This document shows, piece by piece, positions 18,984-28,829 of a DNA stretch of 64,000 bases. A program made the position numbers and the translations under genes. Origin of the DNA: Metaclostridioides mangenotii (GTDB lineage: Bacteria > Bacillota > Clostridia > Peptostreptococcales > Peptostreptococcaceae); NCBI RefSeq assembly GCF_018917235.1, contig NZ_JAHLOF010000003.1, positions 310,001-374,000 of the forward strand, written 5' to 3'. The notes under the pieces were generated by a model that was not told where the DNA came from, made no database searches, and saw only the letters and a list, made by a program, of their open reading frames with translations. Position 1 is the stretch's first letter, and every line of letters starts with the position of its first letter.

Positions 18984-20753
18984 TTAGATTATATTATATC
19001 GCTTCAACAAATCTTCAATTACAGTTCCTGATATCTTCTTCAAAGTTCTTTTCTCAATCAAATTCAGCATAAATGGGAGCTTCATGTCTACAAGCTTTTT
19101 GCCATCCATCATCTTTGAAGTAGAATCTAAAAGTACGCGAATATCATAACATGAACCAAATACCTCAGGTACACCACGATCTACATTAAGTAACGTATAA
19201 ACCGCCTCCATTGCTGTTCTTACTGAATATTCCGTAGTAAACACAGTGTCTCTTACTGTATCAGAAAACTGACCAATAAATGCAAAGTTGACACATCCAT
19301 CAGGAACAACGTTTGGTCTATCACCCGCTGTTCTTGGCATAAAAAATGATGTGATATAAGGCATCATACATGGTATACAGTGAGCAGATTTCGTAGCCAT
19401 ATCGTGAATTTCAGATTCAGGAACACCCATATGATACAGCCATTCTTCAGTAATTTCTATACCAGTACATTCTCTCATAGGTTTTTTAATGTAGTCACCA
19501 GGAACATCGGTAAATAAACCATAAACCCAAACAACGAGCTGATCCCTAGGCTGTTCTTTAAAATGTGGTTGACGATTTAATGTATAGCTCATAAGCCATT
19601 TCGAGTCTTTAACCGTAACAATACCACCAGTAACTACCTTACCACTGAACGGATCACGTTTACAAATCTTCTCTATATATGGTGGAATTCTATCGTCAAG
19701 AGTAGTTATAGTTGCAGATTCCCAATTTGTCGCTTTCGTATTGGTGCAGAATTTATCTGGACGCCCAAAAGAAGGATCTTGTTTGGCTATATTTCTCCAA
19801 AGCTCCCAACAACCCCCTAGAGAATCATTAAACTCTGGTGCGTGATTATCGTCTCCTAGAGTGGAATTTTCTGTACAACTTCCATTCGTAACAAATACTA
19901 AATCGTCTTCGATCAAGTCAATGCATTCTTCTTTTCCGTCATGTTGACACACAATTTTTGTGGCAACTTTTTTATTATTTTTAATATCAAATTCAACATT
20001 TGTAACTCTCATATCGTATAGGAACTGAACACCATGTGATTCAAGGTATTTTACCATAGGAAGAATTAATGATTCATACTGATTATACTTTGTAAACTTC
20101 AAAGCAGAAAAATCAGGTAAACCTCCTATATGATGAATAAATCTTTGAATGTAGTTCTTCATTTCTAAGGCACTATGCCATTCTTCGAAGGCGAACATAG
20201 TTCTCCAATAAAGCCAGAAATTAGAAGAATAAAATTCATCTGTAAATACATCAGATATTTTTTTATCGTACAAGTCCTCATCACGAGTCATAAACAATTT
20301 CACAATTTCCATTGACGCTTTTTCACTAAGGCCAAATTTGCCATCAGTATATGCATCTTTTCCTCTGTTTATAGTTGCTCTCATAAGAGAGTAGTTTGGA
20401 TCTTTTTTATTAAGCCAGTAAAATTCATCTAAAACAGATGCGTCTTCTATCTCAAGAGAAGGTATTGAACGGAATAGATCCCACAAACACTCAAAATGAT
20501 TTTCCATTTCACGTCCACCACGAATAATAAACCCTTTTTGACTGTCATTGATACCATCACAGGCACCACCTAGTATATTAAGTTCTTCTAAAATGTGAAT
20601 ACGATCACCCTTCATCTGGCCGTCACGGACTAAGAAACATGCCGCAGCTAGAGATGCCAAACCAGAACCAACTAGATACGCTGATTTTTTATCCACATCA
20701 GCTGGTTTTTCGGGGCGAGCAAACGCCTCATAATTTCCATTGCTATAATACAT
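18984..20753 (-). CDS. ohyA: Oleate hydratase
   Basis: A 589-residue FAD-dependent fatty-acid double-bond hydratase (MCRA family), which adds water to oleate and related unsaturated acids; in gut bacteria this is detoxification of free fatty acids. The dinucleotide-binding motif [17 protein letters not shown] is near residue 29-45, followed by [16 protein letters not shown] and the conserved NSSLGD-like stretch [11 protein letters not shown]. Length matches the family. ATG 20753 has GGAGG upstream. A TetR regulator gene precedes it, with a terminator between them. Confidence 0.95.
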   Translation of the reverse strand: MYYSNGNYEAFARPEKPADVDKKSAYLVGSGLASLAAACFLVRDGQMKGDRIHILEELNILGGACDGINDSQKGFIIRGGREMENHFECLWDLFRSIPSLEIEDASVLDEFYWLNKKDPNYSLMRATINRGKDAYTDGKFGLSEKASMEIVKLFMTRDEDLYDKKISDVFTDEFYSSNFWLYWRTMFAFEEWHSALEMKNYIQRFIHHIGGLPDFSALKFTKYNQYESLILPMVKYLESHGVQFLYDMRVTNVEFDIKNNKKVATKIVCQHDGKEECIDLIEDDLVFVTNGSCTENSTLGDDNHAPEFNDSLGGCWELWRNIAKQDPSFGRPDKFCTNTKATNWESATITTLDDRIPPYIEKICKRDPFSGKVVTGGIVTVKDSKWLMSYTLNRQPHFKEQPRDQLVVWVYGLFTDVPGDYIKKPMRECTGIEITEEWLYHMGVPESEIHDMATKSAHCIPCMMPYITSFFMPRTAGDRPNVVPDGCVNFAFIGQFSDTVRDTVFTTEYSVRTAMEAVYTLLNVDRGVPEVFGSCYDIRVLLDSTSKMMDGKKLVDMKLPFMLNLIEKRTLKKISGTVIEDLLKRYNII

Positions 20754-20825
20754 AATAAATACCTCCTAATCTTTATACTATATTTTATACTATATATTAT
20801 CGATTATTCAGAAGTCTCACAATAG

Positions 20826-20872
20826 ACAATATGAGCCTTGTGTCGTAACTTCCAACACAAGGCTCATATTGT
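20826..20872. terminator. Terminator between TetR and oleate hydratase genes
   Basis: An 18-bp perfect stem (ACAATATGAGCCTTGTGT and its complement) around an 11-base loop, flanked by A-rich and T-rich sequence. It separates two genes on the same strand. Confidence 0.9.
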
Positions 20873-20901
20873 AAAAACTTTATACATTAAAGTTTGTTCG
20901 T

Positions 20902-21483
20902 CTAATAATGACGATCAGTTCTGAATTTTTCAAGTGCTTTTGTTATATCTCCATGGATTAAAATACTCAATCTCTCAATAATTGCAGATGGATCTTCCTT
21001 CATTCCTCCACCTATCCACTCTAACATAAGTCCAACAAAGGCATATTTATAAAAGTTTGCAATAAAGAATTTATCATCATCACGCACAGACATACCAGCC
21101 GCCTTTTCCTCAATAACACCGATTAAAAGATTATAAGTTTCATTATAAAGGAAGCGCTCTAAGTGTTCTCGACTAATAGAATGATATGTATTTTTTACAA
21201 AATCTTTGTTTTCAATCACATAATTAAAAATCTGTAAAATACCCTGTTGCCATGTATCATATGTTTTTTTACCATTAAGTGCTTTCGATGCTTCACTAGT
21301 ATAAATTCTTTCGACAAGATCATATATATCCTTATAATGATAATAGAAAGTTTGTCTATTAACTTCGCAGTCCTCTACAATATCGATAACAGTAATCTTA
21401 TCGAGCGGTTTTTCTGAAAGTAACTTTTTAAGAGATGCAGCAAGCGCTCTTTTAGTTGTTTGAGCCAAAGAAATTTCCTCCAA
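20902..21483 (-). CDS. TetR/AcrR-family transcriptional regulator
   Basis: A 193-residue regulator. The N-terminal helix-turn-helix reads KITVIDIVEDCEVNRQTFYYHYKDIYDLV (positions about 23-52, split here by its own motif TFYYHYKDIYDL), characteristic of TetR proteins; the C-terminal half resembles the DhaS-type TetR_C domain. Being directly upstream of the oleate hydratase gene it is a candidate fatty-acid-responsive regulator of it, which is an inference from position only. Confidence 0.88.
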   Translation of the reverse strand: MEEISLAQTTKRALAASLKKLLSEKPLDKITVIDIVEDCEVNRQTFYYHYKDIYDLVERIYTSEASKALNGKKTYDTWQQGILQIFNYVIENKDFVKNTYHSISREHLERFLYNETYNLLIGVIEEKAAGMSVRDDDKFFIANFYKYAFVGLMLEWIGGGMKEDPSAIIERLSILIHGDITKALEKFRTDRHY

Positions 21484-21621
21484 TCGAAAGTCCAGTATTT
21501 TTTTATTAGCGGTTACACGTTGTTAAACCTTCTTACTTTAATATTATTAACTTATCATTCCATTGATATTCTAGATTTATGTTTAGAGTATAGCATATTC
21601 ATTTTGTTTCAACTATAAAAA

Positions 21622-21649
21622 AATATAGGAGCAATTACGCTCCATATTT
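21622..21649 (-). terminator. Terminator after cspC-like gene
   Basis: A GGAGC/GCTCC stem around AATTAC, followed on the minus strand by a run of T. It lies downstream of the cspC-like gene. Confidence 0.7.
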
Positions 21650-21720
21650 AGTGATTTACACTTTTTAATTATTATCTTACTTATAAATTATATCTAGATA
21701 TATTCAAATAATATAATAAT

Positions 21721-23391
21721 TTATAAGTTATCAGATATTATTTGAATAGTTCTTCTAAAATCTACTAACCCATAACCTTGAGATTCATTTGGATATTCAT
21801 ATAATTCATTTCTTATAGCACCTGACTTCAAATATGCTTTTAAAGAGTGCGGATTTAACAACAACTTTGGTACGTTACTTTGCTTTTTTATATATTCCAT
21901 AATTAGTGCTAGCATACCAGAAACAATGGAACTACTCACGCCTGTGCCAGTACCTAATTTATAGTTTACATCTCCATAAGTTGAGATAATATTTACACCA
22001 GGAGCAATAAAATCAGGCTTGAATGATACACCTTTAGATGGCCCTTTCGATGATCCAATCCACAATCCATTATATCTATTGTCATAAGCTCCTACAGTTA
22101 TAGTATCTTCACCACGTCCATAAAGAGTTAGTGTTGAAAATGAACTAGAATCTATAAATCCATCATGTATATCTAATAGATTTTGGTTTGGAAGATAAAC
22201 ATGGTATTCTCCATTTACATATATATCCGGTCGTACTCTAAGAGTCCATGCCCCCGGTTTCATATTCCTAAGATTTATTTCAAGTAACTCTGATCCTGTA
22301 GATATCCATGGGTAAAAGTATCTAACTAAGTAATTTGTATTTTCTAAATTAAATTTACCAGTGTATTCAAAGTAGTCAGGTGCATAGTAAGCAGTATAAC
22401 TTGCTTCCCCAGAAGGTGATATTATGGTTGCATTTACTCTATCTAAATCGACACCCTCAAGAAAAATATCCAAATTTTGGCCATCTCCATACTCGATAAT
22501 AATATCATTTATATCTGCCTGATTCCTAAATTTACCTGCGTAATGTATATCTCTATTTCTCTGATTTCCTGCTCCACTTACTACTACTACACCTGGATAT
22601 TGCAATTCACTAAATGTATTTAGCATAGTGATAAAACCAAACGATGATCTCGCCCCCACCGTTAAATTTATTATTAATGACTTTTCCTCTCTTATTGCAA
22701 CATTAATCACATAAGAAACTGCCGCTAAAAAATCCGATATTGTATAGTTTTGTTTTTGTACATAATATTCTCCTGGATATGATCTTAGTTTAACAACTAC
22801 AAGATCAGAACCCTCCGTTATTCCTTTGTTGTTTGAGTTAATTCTTCCCTCACCTACAACAATTCCAGCGGCCAAAGTACCTGTACCGACATCATCTCTG
22901 CTTAAACTTCCATCACCTCTAGCTATAGCGGCGTTTAATTCTTCTCTTGTGAATTCACTACCGAACAAATATCCCTCTGGAGGAGAATTTATGGTTCCTT
23001 CTTGATCCCATAGCTTTAGTATCTTGCTAGATCCATCTTCCGTTCCCAGATCTGGATGTAAATAACTTACTCCTGAATCAATTATTGCTATTAATATTCC
23101 TCTCCCTGTAATATCATTATACGGATTTTTATATAAATAATTTACATCCGAAATCTGCCTTGAACTATTACCAAAACCAACATTTTCTGTAATGTCAATC
23201 ATAGAACTCATCGGGCGAGATTCATTATACCAAGAGATCTCAGATATATCATTTAAAACACTTGGATTAAAATCTAATGGTGTATATAGAACTGCAAGTC
23301 TATCATTTAAAATTATAAAATTGTTTAAACCACTACTCCTTAATGCTGATTCTAAGTCATATTGATACACTAAAATATATGATTTTTCCAT
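21721..23391 (-). CDS. cspC: CspC-like subtilisin pseudoprotease (germination receptor)
   Basis: A 556-residue Csp-family subtilisin-like protein. The catalytic Asp motif IAIIDSGVSYLHPDL (about 101-115) is kept, but the His position in the GHGT motif is Thr170 (DDVGTGTLAAG) and the Ser position in the GTS motif is Gly484 (GTGTGVSSS). Loss of both residues, and the length, match C. difficile CspC, a spore pseudoprotease involved in sensing bile-salt germinants. In C. difficile cspC follows cspBA; here the upstream neighbour is an unrelated deaminase gene and no cspBA is in the window, so this copy is separated from it or is a paralogue. AGGAGGCGGG precedes the ATG. Confidence 0.88.
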   Translation of the reverse strand: MEKSYILVYQYDLESALRSSGLNNFIILNDRLAVLYTPLDFNPSVLNDISEISWYNESRPMSSMIDITENVGFGNSSRQISDVNYLYKNPYNDITGRGILIAIIDSGVSYLHPDLGTEDGSSKILKLWDQEGTINSPPEGYLFGSEFTREELNAAIARGDGSLSRDDVGTGTLAAGIVVGEGRINSNNKGITEGSDLVVVKLRSYPGEYYVQKQNYTISDFLAAVSYVINVAIREEKSLIINLTVGARSSFGFITMLNTFSELQYPGVVVVSGAGNQRNRDIHYAGKFRNQADINDIIIEYGDGQNLDIFLEGVDLDRVNATIISPSGEASYTAYYAPDYFEYTGKFNLENTNYLVRYFYPWISTGSELLEINLRNMKPGAWTLRVRPDIYVNGEYHVYLPNQNLLDIHDGFIDSSSFSTLTLYGRGEDTITVGAYDNRYNGLWIGSSKGPSKGVSFKPDFIAPGVNIISTYGDVNYKLGTGTGVSSSIVSGMLALIMEYIKKQSNVPKLLLNPHSLKAYLKSGAIRNELYEYPNESQGYGLVDFRRTIQIISDNL

Positions 23392-23675
23392 ATCCCGCCT
23401 CCTTTCTAAACACTTAAAATACAGCCCCTTTAGTTTTAAAATGATGACATTATAAATTTTTATATCAATACATTTTATTATAATTTCAATTATTCTAATA
23501 TATTATTTATTTTGTAAATGTATTCATTACTTTTCAAACAAAATGGTTGAATTCTGCAACACTCATCCTATCTGTAAAAATTAAAAAGGACCTACTTTTT
23601 TAGCAAGTCCTTATGAAGTATACACTACTTTATTATTTTTTTATATTAAATCACACTTTAATAGTCAAAACCTAA
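23392..23675. other. Intergenic region with terminator
   Basis: AT-rich DNA upstream of the cspC-like gene. An imperfect hairpin, AAGGACCT pairing with AAGTCCTT at 23585-23612, is the probable terminator of the deaminase-like gene. I see no further gene. Confidence 0.55.
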
Positions 23676-24887
23676 TTACTTAAATTCACCTGAAACAAAC
23701 CTACCTCTATATAGAACAACTCTGTTTTTACAAACTCTACCTATTAAGTGAGCCGAACATTCTGCCTTCACAAACAGAATATTTGCATTATCACTAACTT
23801 TTGGCCACACATACTCACCTTCTTTATCAAGAGGAGTGACACCATTTGTTACAAGCCCTAAGGTATTTGACAATGAAACCTCATCTGTCATAGAAAATAC
23901 CTCTGCTGCTCGACTGGCACGTTCAATTAAATCTCCTGTGCCAAAAGGACTCCAGTGATCATTTATATTGTCATTAACTACATTTACTATTACTCCACCT
24001 TTTTTTAACGCTGGAATAGATAGTGCCTTTGTGTCGATTGGAACTGTTGTATTAATAATTATACGTGCATCTTTTAATCGCTTAACAATATTGTCTAACT
24101 CCGAACCACTTACATCTGCTAAAGCGAAAGCATGACTTATCTGAACTTTTCCTTGTAGGTTGAATGCTAATGTATAATCAATAATGCGATTAATTTCAAA
24201 GATGCCTAAACTACCTCGATCATGTAAATGAATATCTACTTCTTTTTTATATTTAGTTGCTAAATTAAAAGTGACTTCTAAAGATTTCTCAATATCGCCA
24301 TCAATAGTAGCAGGGTCTAATCCCCCTAATACAGTAACCGATTCATCTTCTAACGCTTTACTTAATAAACCTAAATCTTCCGTAACTATTGTACCATGCT
24401 GTGGAAAAATTACTATTTCATAGTCTAATTTATGTCTATTCTTTTCTAGAATCTTTTTAATAATATCCAAATTGCCTAGCCCAATAACAGGGTCTACATT
24501 AACTTGCACCTTTAAGTAAGTTGCCCCAGTACTTGTGACTAAGTCAATCAAAGCCTGTGCCTTTTGTGGTGTTTCAGGCAAAAAATCATGTAAAAATCCT
24601 TGCTCTTCCTCTATTCTTTCTACAACACTATCCATAGGAACGACAGCTCGCCATTCACCACCATAGTGACCTTTATCTAAATGAATATGATTATCTGCCA
24701 AAGATGGCACAGCTAAATATCCTTTTGCATCTATAACATCTTCCGCATTATCTGGTAGAACATCAGATATTTCTTTTATAACTCCATCTTGTATCAAAAG
24801 ACAAGCTTTTTTTGTTTTTGTAACAATATTATTTGGAGAAATCTCCATTCTGCCTTTTTCTAATAATACATTCTTAATCCAACTCAT
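23676..24887 (-). CDS. Cytosine-deaminase-like amidohydrolase
   Basis: A 403-residue metal-dependent amidohydrolase of the CodA/AtzC-like branch. The metal ligands appear as ADNHIHLDKG (near 61-71), the HLHDRG segment near 218, the ISHAF motif near 248 and DNINDHWSPFGTGDL near 310 containing the catalytic Asp. Deamination of cytosine, isocytosine or another N-heterocycle is likely, but the exact substrate is uncertain. ATG 24887 follows a GGAGGTAATAAGT ribosome site. It is a single gene. Confidence 0.85.
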   Translation of the reverse strand: MSWIKNVLLEKGRMEISPNNIVTKTKKACLLIQDGVIKEISDVLPDNAEDVIDAKGYLAVPSLADNHIHLDKGHYGGEWRAVVPMDSVVERIEEEQGFLHDFLPETPQKAQALIDLVTSTGATYLKVQVNVDPVIGLGNLDIIKKILEKNRHKLDYEIVIFPQHGTIVTEDLGLLSKALEDESVTVLGGLDPATIDGDIEKSLEVTFNLATKYKKEVDIHLHDRGSLGIFEINRIIDYTLAFNLQGKVQISHAFALADVSGSELDNIVKRLKDARIIINTTVPIDTKALSIPALKKGGVIVNVVNDNINDHWSPFGTGDLIERASRAAEVFSMTDEVSLSNTLGLVTNGVTPLDKEGEYVWPKVSDNANILFVKAECSAHLIGRVCKNRVVLYRGRFVSGEFK

Positions 24888-25049
24888 TACTTATTACCTC
24901 CATGCTTAGAAATTACACATCTCGTACTAAAACAATAATGAAAATATCAAATATTATCCCTAAGTATATGTAATAGATAGTGATAGTCTATAATAAAGAG
25001 AAAAAATATGAGCTAAATTAGTACATATTCAGTGTCCTTAGAATATTTA

Positions 25050-25739
25050 TCAGCTAATATCTATTTTCCACTTTTCAGAAAGATGTTCTTTTCCTTTATC
25101 TGTTAATTTAATAGCTCTGCTATCTCCTGTACGTTCTATCCATTGATTCTTGAAAAACATATTCATCAGGGCTTTTCCTATACTACCAGCTATATGATGT
25201 TTTCTCTCACTCCAATCTAAACACATTCGACAGTAACACCTATTTTCCTTTTTTAATAACTCTATATTTACTTCGTTGGATTCAAAAAAATTTTCCCCTT
25301 CTATACTTAAGTCCCAACCAGTTTCTGTTTTTACAATATAACTCTTTTCAAGCAGCCAATCAGTAATCTGTACGCCTATTTTTCCAGCTAAATGATCATA
25401 GCAAGTTCTGCCAAAATATAACTTCTGACTTTCTATACTTTGATTTAATGACCTTGATGGTTTTAAGGGAGAAACCTGAAGCCAAAGCTCTAGCATTTGA
25501 GCCAACTCTTCGTTTCTTATTTGGTAGTAATGGAATCGTCCATGTTTTTCCATAGCTAGCCATTCTAATTCAATAAGCTTAGCTAAATGATAAGATGCAG
25601 TATGAGATTTAATTCCAGCATCTCTAGCCAACTCATTAACAGTGTGAAACTCGCCATCCATCATAGCCATAAGGATGGTACAACGTGATTTGTCTGCTAA
25701 AATTTCTGCTAATTGTGAAACTTGTGGAGTCCCTACCAT
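25050..25739 (-). CDS. ArsR-family winged-helix regulator
   Basis: A 229-residue regulator with an N-terminal winged helix (NELARDAGIKSHTASYHLAKL, residues about 34-54, followed by a HGRFHYYQI wing) and a C-terminal domain with a Cys pair in NRCYCRMCLDW, perhaps a ligand or metal site. I chose ATG 25739 with AGGAGG 7 bases upstream over an in-frame ATG at 25763. It is divergent from the isocitrate lyase/PEP mutase family gene and probably controls it. Confidence 0.85.
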   Translation of the reverse strand: MVGTPQVSQLAEILADKSRCTILMAMMDGEFHTVNELARDAGIKSHTASYHLAKLIELEWLAMEKHGRFHYYQIRNEELAQMLELWLQVSPLKPSRSLNQSIESQKLYFGRTCYDHLAGKIGVQITDWLLEKSYIVKTETGWDLSIEGENFFESNEVNIELLKKENRCYCRMCLDWSERKHHIAGSIGKALMNMFFKNQWIERTGDSRAIKLTDKGKEHLSEKWKIDIS

Positions 25740-25876
25740 ATTATATCCTCCTAATAATTTCATATATCGATGAACATTGATGTATCTATAGTATATAATA
25801 ACGTATATAAATTGTACAAGGAATAGGTTTATATGCTATAAACTTATAAATTTAAAAAAGTGAAAGGATAAAAAAT

Positions 25877-26719
25877 ATGGATTATAAAAAGCAACTATAT
25901 TTAGCTAATCAATTTCAAGAGATGCACCGCCAAGATAAGATGTTTATACTTCCTAATGCTTGGGATGTTGGTAGTGCAGTTATTTATGAAAAACTTAATT
26001 TTCCAGCAGTTGGAACAACAAGCGCTGGATTCGCTTATAGCTTAGGTTATTCTGATGGAGAAAAAATTGATTTTAAACATATTGTTCAAACAGTAAATAA
26101 AATTACTCAAAGAATTTCAATTCCTGTGAGTGTAGACATTGAATTAGGATATGCTGACACAATTGATGAAGTAGCAGAAAATGTAACTAAGATTATTGAA
26201 GCTGGTGCAGTTGGAATTAACATTGAAGATGGATACACTAAACCAACTCCTCACTTAGAAAGTCTCGATCTTCAAATAAAAAAAATACAAGCAATATCTA
26301 CGCTTAGAGAGAAGTTAGGAATTCCTTTTGTTATTAACGCCAGAACTTGTGTGTACTTTATTAAAGCAGGAAAAGGGGAAGAAAGGCTATCAATTGCTAT
26401 TAAAAGAGGGAAGGCTTATCATAAATCAGGAGCTGATTGTATTTTTATACCGGGCGCATTTGAAGAATGTGATCTTTCAAAATTAATAGAAAATATACCT
26501 TCACCTATTAATATTCTCGCCACACCTAAAACAAATAATTTAGAAAATTTAAAGCGAATGGGTGTTAGACGATTTAGTCTTGGTTCTGCTCCAGTTAGAT
26601 CTGCTTATTCAAACTTAATAGAAACAACAAAACAGATAATGGATGATAACAAAATTTCAAAATTACTTGATCACGATTTCTCTTATGAAATAGCAAATGA
26701 ACTATTTGCTCGTAGATAA
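25877..26719 (+). CDS. Isocitrate lyase/PEP mutase family enzyme
   Basis: A 280-residue (beta/alpha)8 enzyme of the ICL/PEPM superfamily. The motifs LPNAWDVGSAVIYE, VSVDIELGYAD (acidic metal ligands), GINIEDGYT and FVINARTCVY mark the active site. The family makes or breaks C-C or C-P bonds in 2-oxoacids or phosphonates; the KKCGH loop of isocitrate lyase is not present, so that activity is unlikely. ATG 25877 follows AAAGGATAAAAAAT. The ArsR-type regulator is divergent from it. Confidence 0.85.
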   Translation: MDYKKQLYLANQFQEMHRQDKMFILPNAWDVGSAVIYEKLNFPAVGTTSAGFAYSLGYSDGEKIDFKHIVQTVNKITQRISIPVSVDIELGYADTIDEVAENVTKIIEAGAVGINIEDGYTKPTPHLESLDLQIKKIQAISTLREKLGIPFVINARTCVYFIKAGKGEERLSIAIKRGKAYHKSGADCIFIPGAFEECDLSKLIENIPSPINILATPKTNNLENLKRMGVRRFSLGSAPVRSAYSNLIETTKQIMDDNKISKLLDHDFSYEIANELFARR

Positions 26720-26748
26720 TACTTCATTACATAATTTATTACTAGATC

Positions 26749-26783
26749 AAATCAAACCATCCGTTAGATGGATGGTTTGATTT
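26749..26783 (+). terminator. Terminator after ICL/PEPM gene
   Basis: AAATCAAACCATCC and GGATGGTTTGATTT form a perfect 14-bp stem with a 7-base loop. Confidence 0.9.
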
Positions 26784-26870
26784 AATCATACTTTAAAATC
26801 ATTGTTAAAAACTTCATTTATAACTAAAAACTTTTCTAAATATCCTTTTTAAAATATTTTTTGAAAAAAT

Positions 26871-26898
26871 AAAACATCCGTTGAAATACGGATGTTTT
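26871..26898. terminator. Second terminator-like hairpin
   Basis: AAAACATCCGT and ACGGATGTTTT form an 11-bp stem around TGAAAT. It stands in the 440-base gene-free stretch 26720-27163, in which I otherwise see only AT-rich DNA and the SDR terminator. Confidence 0.75.
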
Positions 26899-27107
26899 AG
26901 TCTATACACAACATTGGATATTATCATTAGCCTTATGATTATATGTTGTCATATGTATTATAACAAATTGAGAACATAATATTTGTTAAATCATTATTAA
27001 ATATCTTTATATGATATTATCCAATAAAAATTATTTTAGTATTTAATAAATCCTATAATTATACATTGTTGCAATAGAATATAATTATTAGCTATGAAAA
27101 TAAAAAG

Positions 27108-27153
27108 AGCTAAAAATAGAATCTATTTTATTATAACAACTCTATTTTTAGCT
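27108..27153. terminator. Terminator after SDR gene
   Basis: AGCTAAAAATAGA and TCTATTTTTAGCT form a perfect 13-bp stem around a 20-base loop, close to the stop of the short-chain dehydrogenase gene. Confidence 0.75.
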
Positions 27154-27163
27154 ATATAATTTT

Positions 27164-28060
27164 TTATCCTGCTACTATAGTACCTCCATTAGGATGAAAT
27201 ACTTGACCAGTCATATAGCTAGAATCATCAGATGCTAAAAATACATAACAAGAAGCAACTTCAAATGGCTGACCGGCTCTACCCGTTGGTGTCTTTGAAC
27301 CAAACACTGTTAAATCTTCTTGTGGTTGGGATGCAGGTTGAAGAGGAGTCCAAATTGGACCAGGAGCAACTCCATTTACTCGTATGCCTTTATCTATTAA
27401 TGATAGAGCTAGAGATCTGGTGAATGATGTTCTAGCACCATTTGTAGCACTATAATCTATCATATTAGCATTACCCTCATAACCAGTGATTGACGTTGTG
27501 TTAACTATTGTAGATCCTTTTTTTAAAAATGGTAGAGCTGCTTGAGTTAAATAAAAATATCCGAATACATTTGTTTCAAAAGTTTTTATCAATTGTTCTA
27601 TACTTATATCTAATATACTATTCTGAAATACTTGCATACCTTGGTTATTTATTAGAATATCTATTTTACCAAAGGTATTTAATGTCTTCTCAACTACTTC
27701 TTTAGATGTAGAAGGATTTCTTAGGTCCCCAGGTATTAATATACATTTACCCCCAGAGTTTTCTATAAATTCCATTGTTTCTTTAGCATCATTATGCTCA
27801 TTTAAATAAGATATGGCAACATGTGCTCCTTCTTTAACAAATGCATAAGCTACTGCTCTACCTATCCCGCTATCACCACCAGTTATTATTGCTACCTTAT
27901 CCTTGAGTTTACCACTTCCTATGTAGTCCGGATTAATAGAAATCGGTCTTGGGCGCATTTTATACTCAAATCCTGGTAACTCTTGATGTTGAGGAGGAAA
28001 ACCTATATTTACCTCTTTGCATTCTTCTTTTGTTCCAATAGGATCGTAAATTGGATACAT
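27164..28060 (-). CDS. Short-chain dehydrogenase with Asn in place of catalytic Lys
   Basis: A 298-residue protein of the SDR group with an N-terminal extension, like Bacillus YhdF and general stress protein 39. The NAD(P)-binding motif TGGDSGIG is at 60-67, the catalytic Ser is Ser190 (TTSITG) and Tyr is Tyr203, but the YxxxK motif reads YSATN, so residue 207 is Asn (codon AAT at 27442-27440) instead of Lys. NNAG is NNQG. Activity may be reduced or altered, unless it is a sequencing error. A promoter-like element shared with a ligase gene, of forespore type, lies upstream at 28188-28217, suggesting expression in the developing spore. Confidence 0.88.
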   Translation of the reverse strand: MYPIYDPIGTKEECKEVNIGFPPQHQELPGFEYKMRPRPISINPDYIGSGKLKDKVAIITGGDSGIGRAVAYAFVKEGAHVAISYLNEHNDAKETMEFIENSGGKCILIPGDLRNPSTSKEVVEKTLNTFGKIDILINNQGMQVFQNSILDISIEQLIKTFETNVFGYFYLTQAALPFLKKGSTIVNTTSITGYEGNANMIDYSATNGARTSFTRSLALSLIDKGIRVNGVAPGPIWTPLQPASQPQEDLTVFGSKTPTGRAGQPFEVASCYVFLASDDSSYMTGQVFHPNGGTIVAG

Positions 28061-28187
28061 AATATCACCTCTTAAATTATTGATTTTAGGATGCTTATCT
28101 AAGTTACTTGACTGCTAATGCCATTTTATTTGATAACTGCGTTCTCATAATAAATTACTAGAAGCATCCAAATCTCCGTCCTACAGT

Positions 28188-28217
28188 TAGTATAGACAAT
28201 GCAAGGTGATTTTAAGC
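28188..28217 (-). promoter_or_regulatory. Forespore (sigma-F/sigma-G)-type promoter for SDR gene
   Basis: On the minus strand GCTTA (28217-28213), an 18-base spacer and TATACTA (28194-28188). The same arrangement with CATACTA occurs upstream of the DNA ligase remnants at 42722-42751 and 44542-44571, with the same spacing. The -10 fits the CATNMTA type of sigma-G promoters and the -35 fits GYWTA of sigma-F. Confidence 0.5.
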
Positions 28218-28331
28218 ATAATAAAAAAGCTAGTAACATTAAGCTATAAAAGTAATTAAAAATTATTTGACAAAGCATATATTTAAAGCTATTATAGATA
28301 CATTAAGTCTTTTAAAGGAGGTGATTTATAA

Positions 28332-28730
28332 ATGAAATATTCAAAAGCTACAATTTATGCTCTTCACACCATGCTATTTCTTGCAATGGACACACAAAAC
28401 AAGCTTGTTGGTGTACAAGAGTTAGCAGAAAAACAAAAAGTTTCTCCAACATATTTGTCTAAAATATTGACTAAATTGGTTAAAGAAGGGATGATTAATT
28501 CTACTTCAGGTGTCAACGGAGGTTATTCTCTTAGCCAATATTGGGAAGATATTTCATTCTTGGACATTATTCATGCTATAGAAGGTAAATCATCTTTATT
28601 TGATTGCTGTTTGGATTCTCCTTCGGAATGTGCTATAAAAAAAATAATGCTTTCGGCAGAGGAAAAAATGGAAGAAGATTTGAAGAATCAAAAATTAGTA
28701 GATTTAGTAAAAAAAATATCTGTGGATTAA
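28332..28730 (+). CDS. Rrf2-family transcriptional regulator
   Basis: A 132-residue winged-helix regulator. The DNA-binding domain includes VGVQELAEKQKVSPTYLSKI; the family Cys cluster appears as DCCLDSPSECAI (three Cys, near residues 93-103), the arrangement used for iron-sulfur or redox sensing in Rrf2 proteins such as IscR and NsrR. AAAGGAGGTG lies upstream of ATG 28332. It is followed about 100 bases later by a transporter gene on the same strand that it may control. Confidence 0.9.
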   Translation: MKYSKATIYALHTMLFLAMDTQNKLVGVQELAEKQKVSPTYLSKILTKLVKEGMINSTSGVNGGYSLSQYWEDISFLDIIHAIEGKSSLFDCCLDSPSECAIKKIMLSAEEKMEEDLKNQKLVDLVKKISVD

Positions 28731-28829
28731 TAATCCACTCTTATTTTTTAAATAATTGTAGATATAAAGAGTCTATAATATCTTTTATAAAAGATTTAAA
28801 TAATAAAGTTAATATAAGGAGGTATATTT

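Noticed and set aside
21721..23391. Active subtilisin protease
   Set aside because: Both His and Ser catalytic positions are replaced (Thr170, Gly484).
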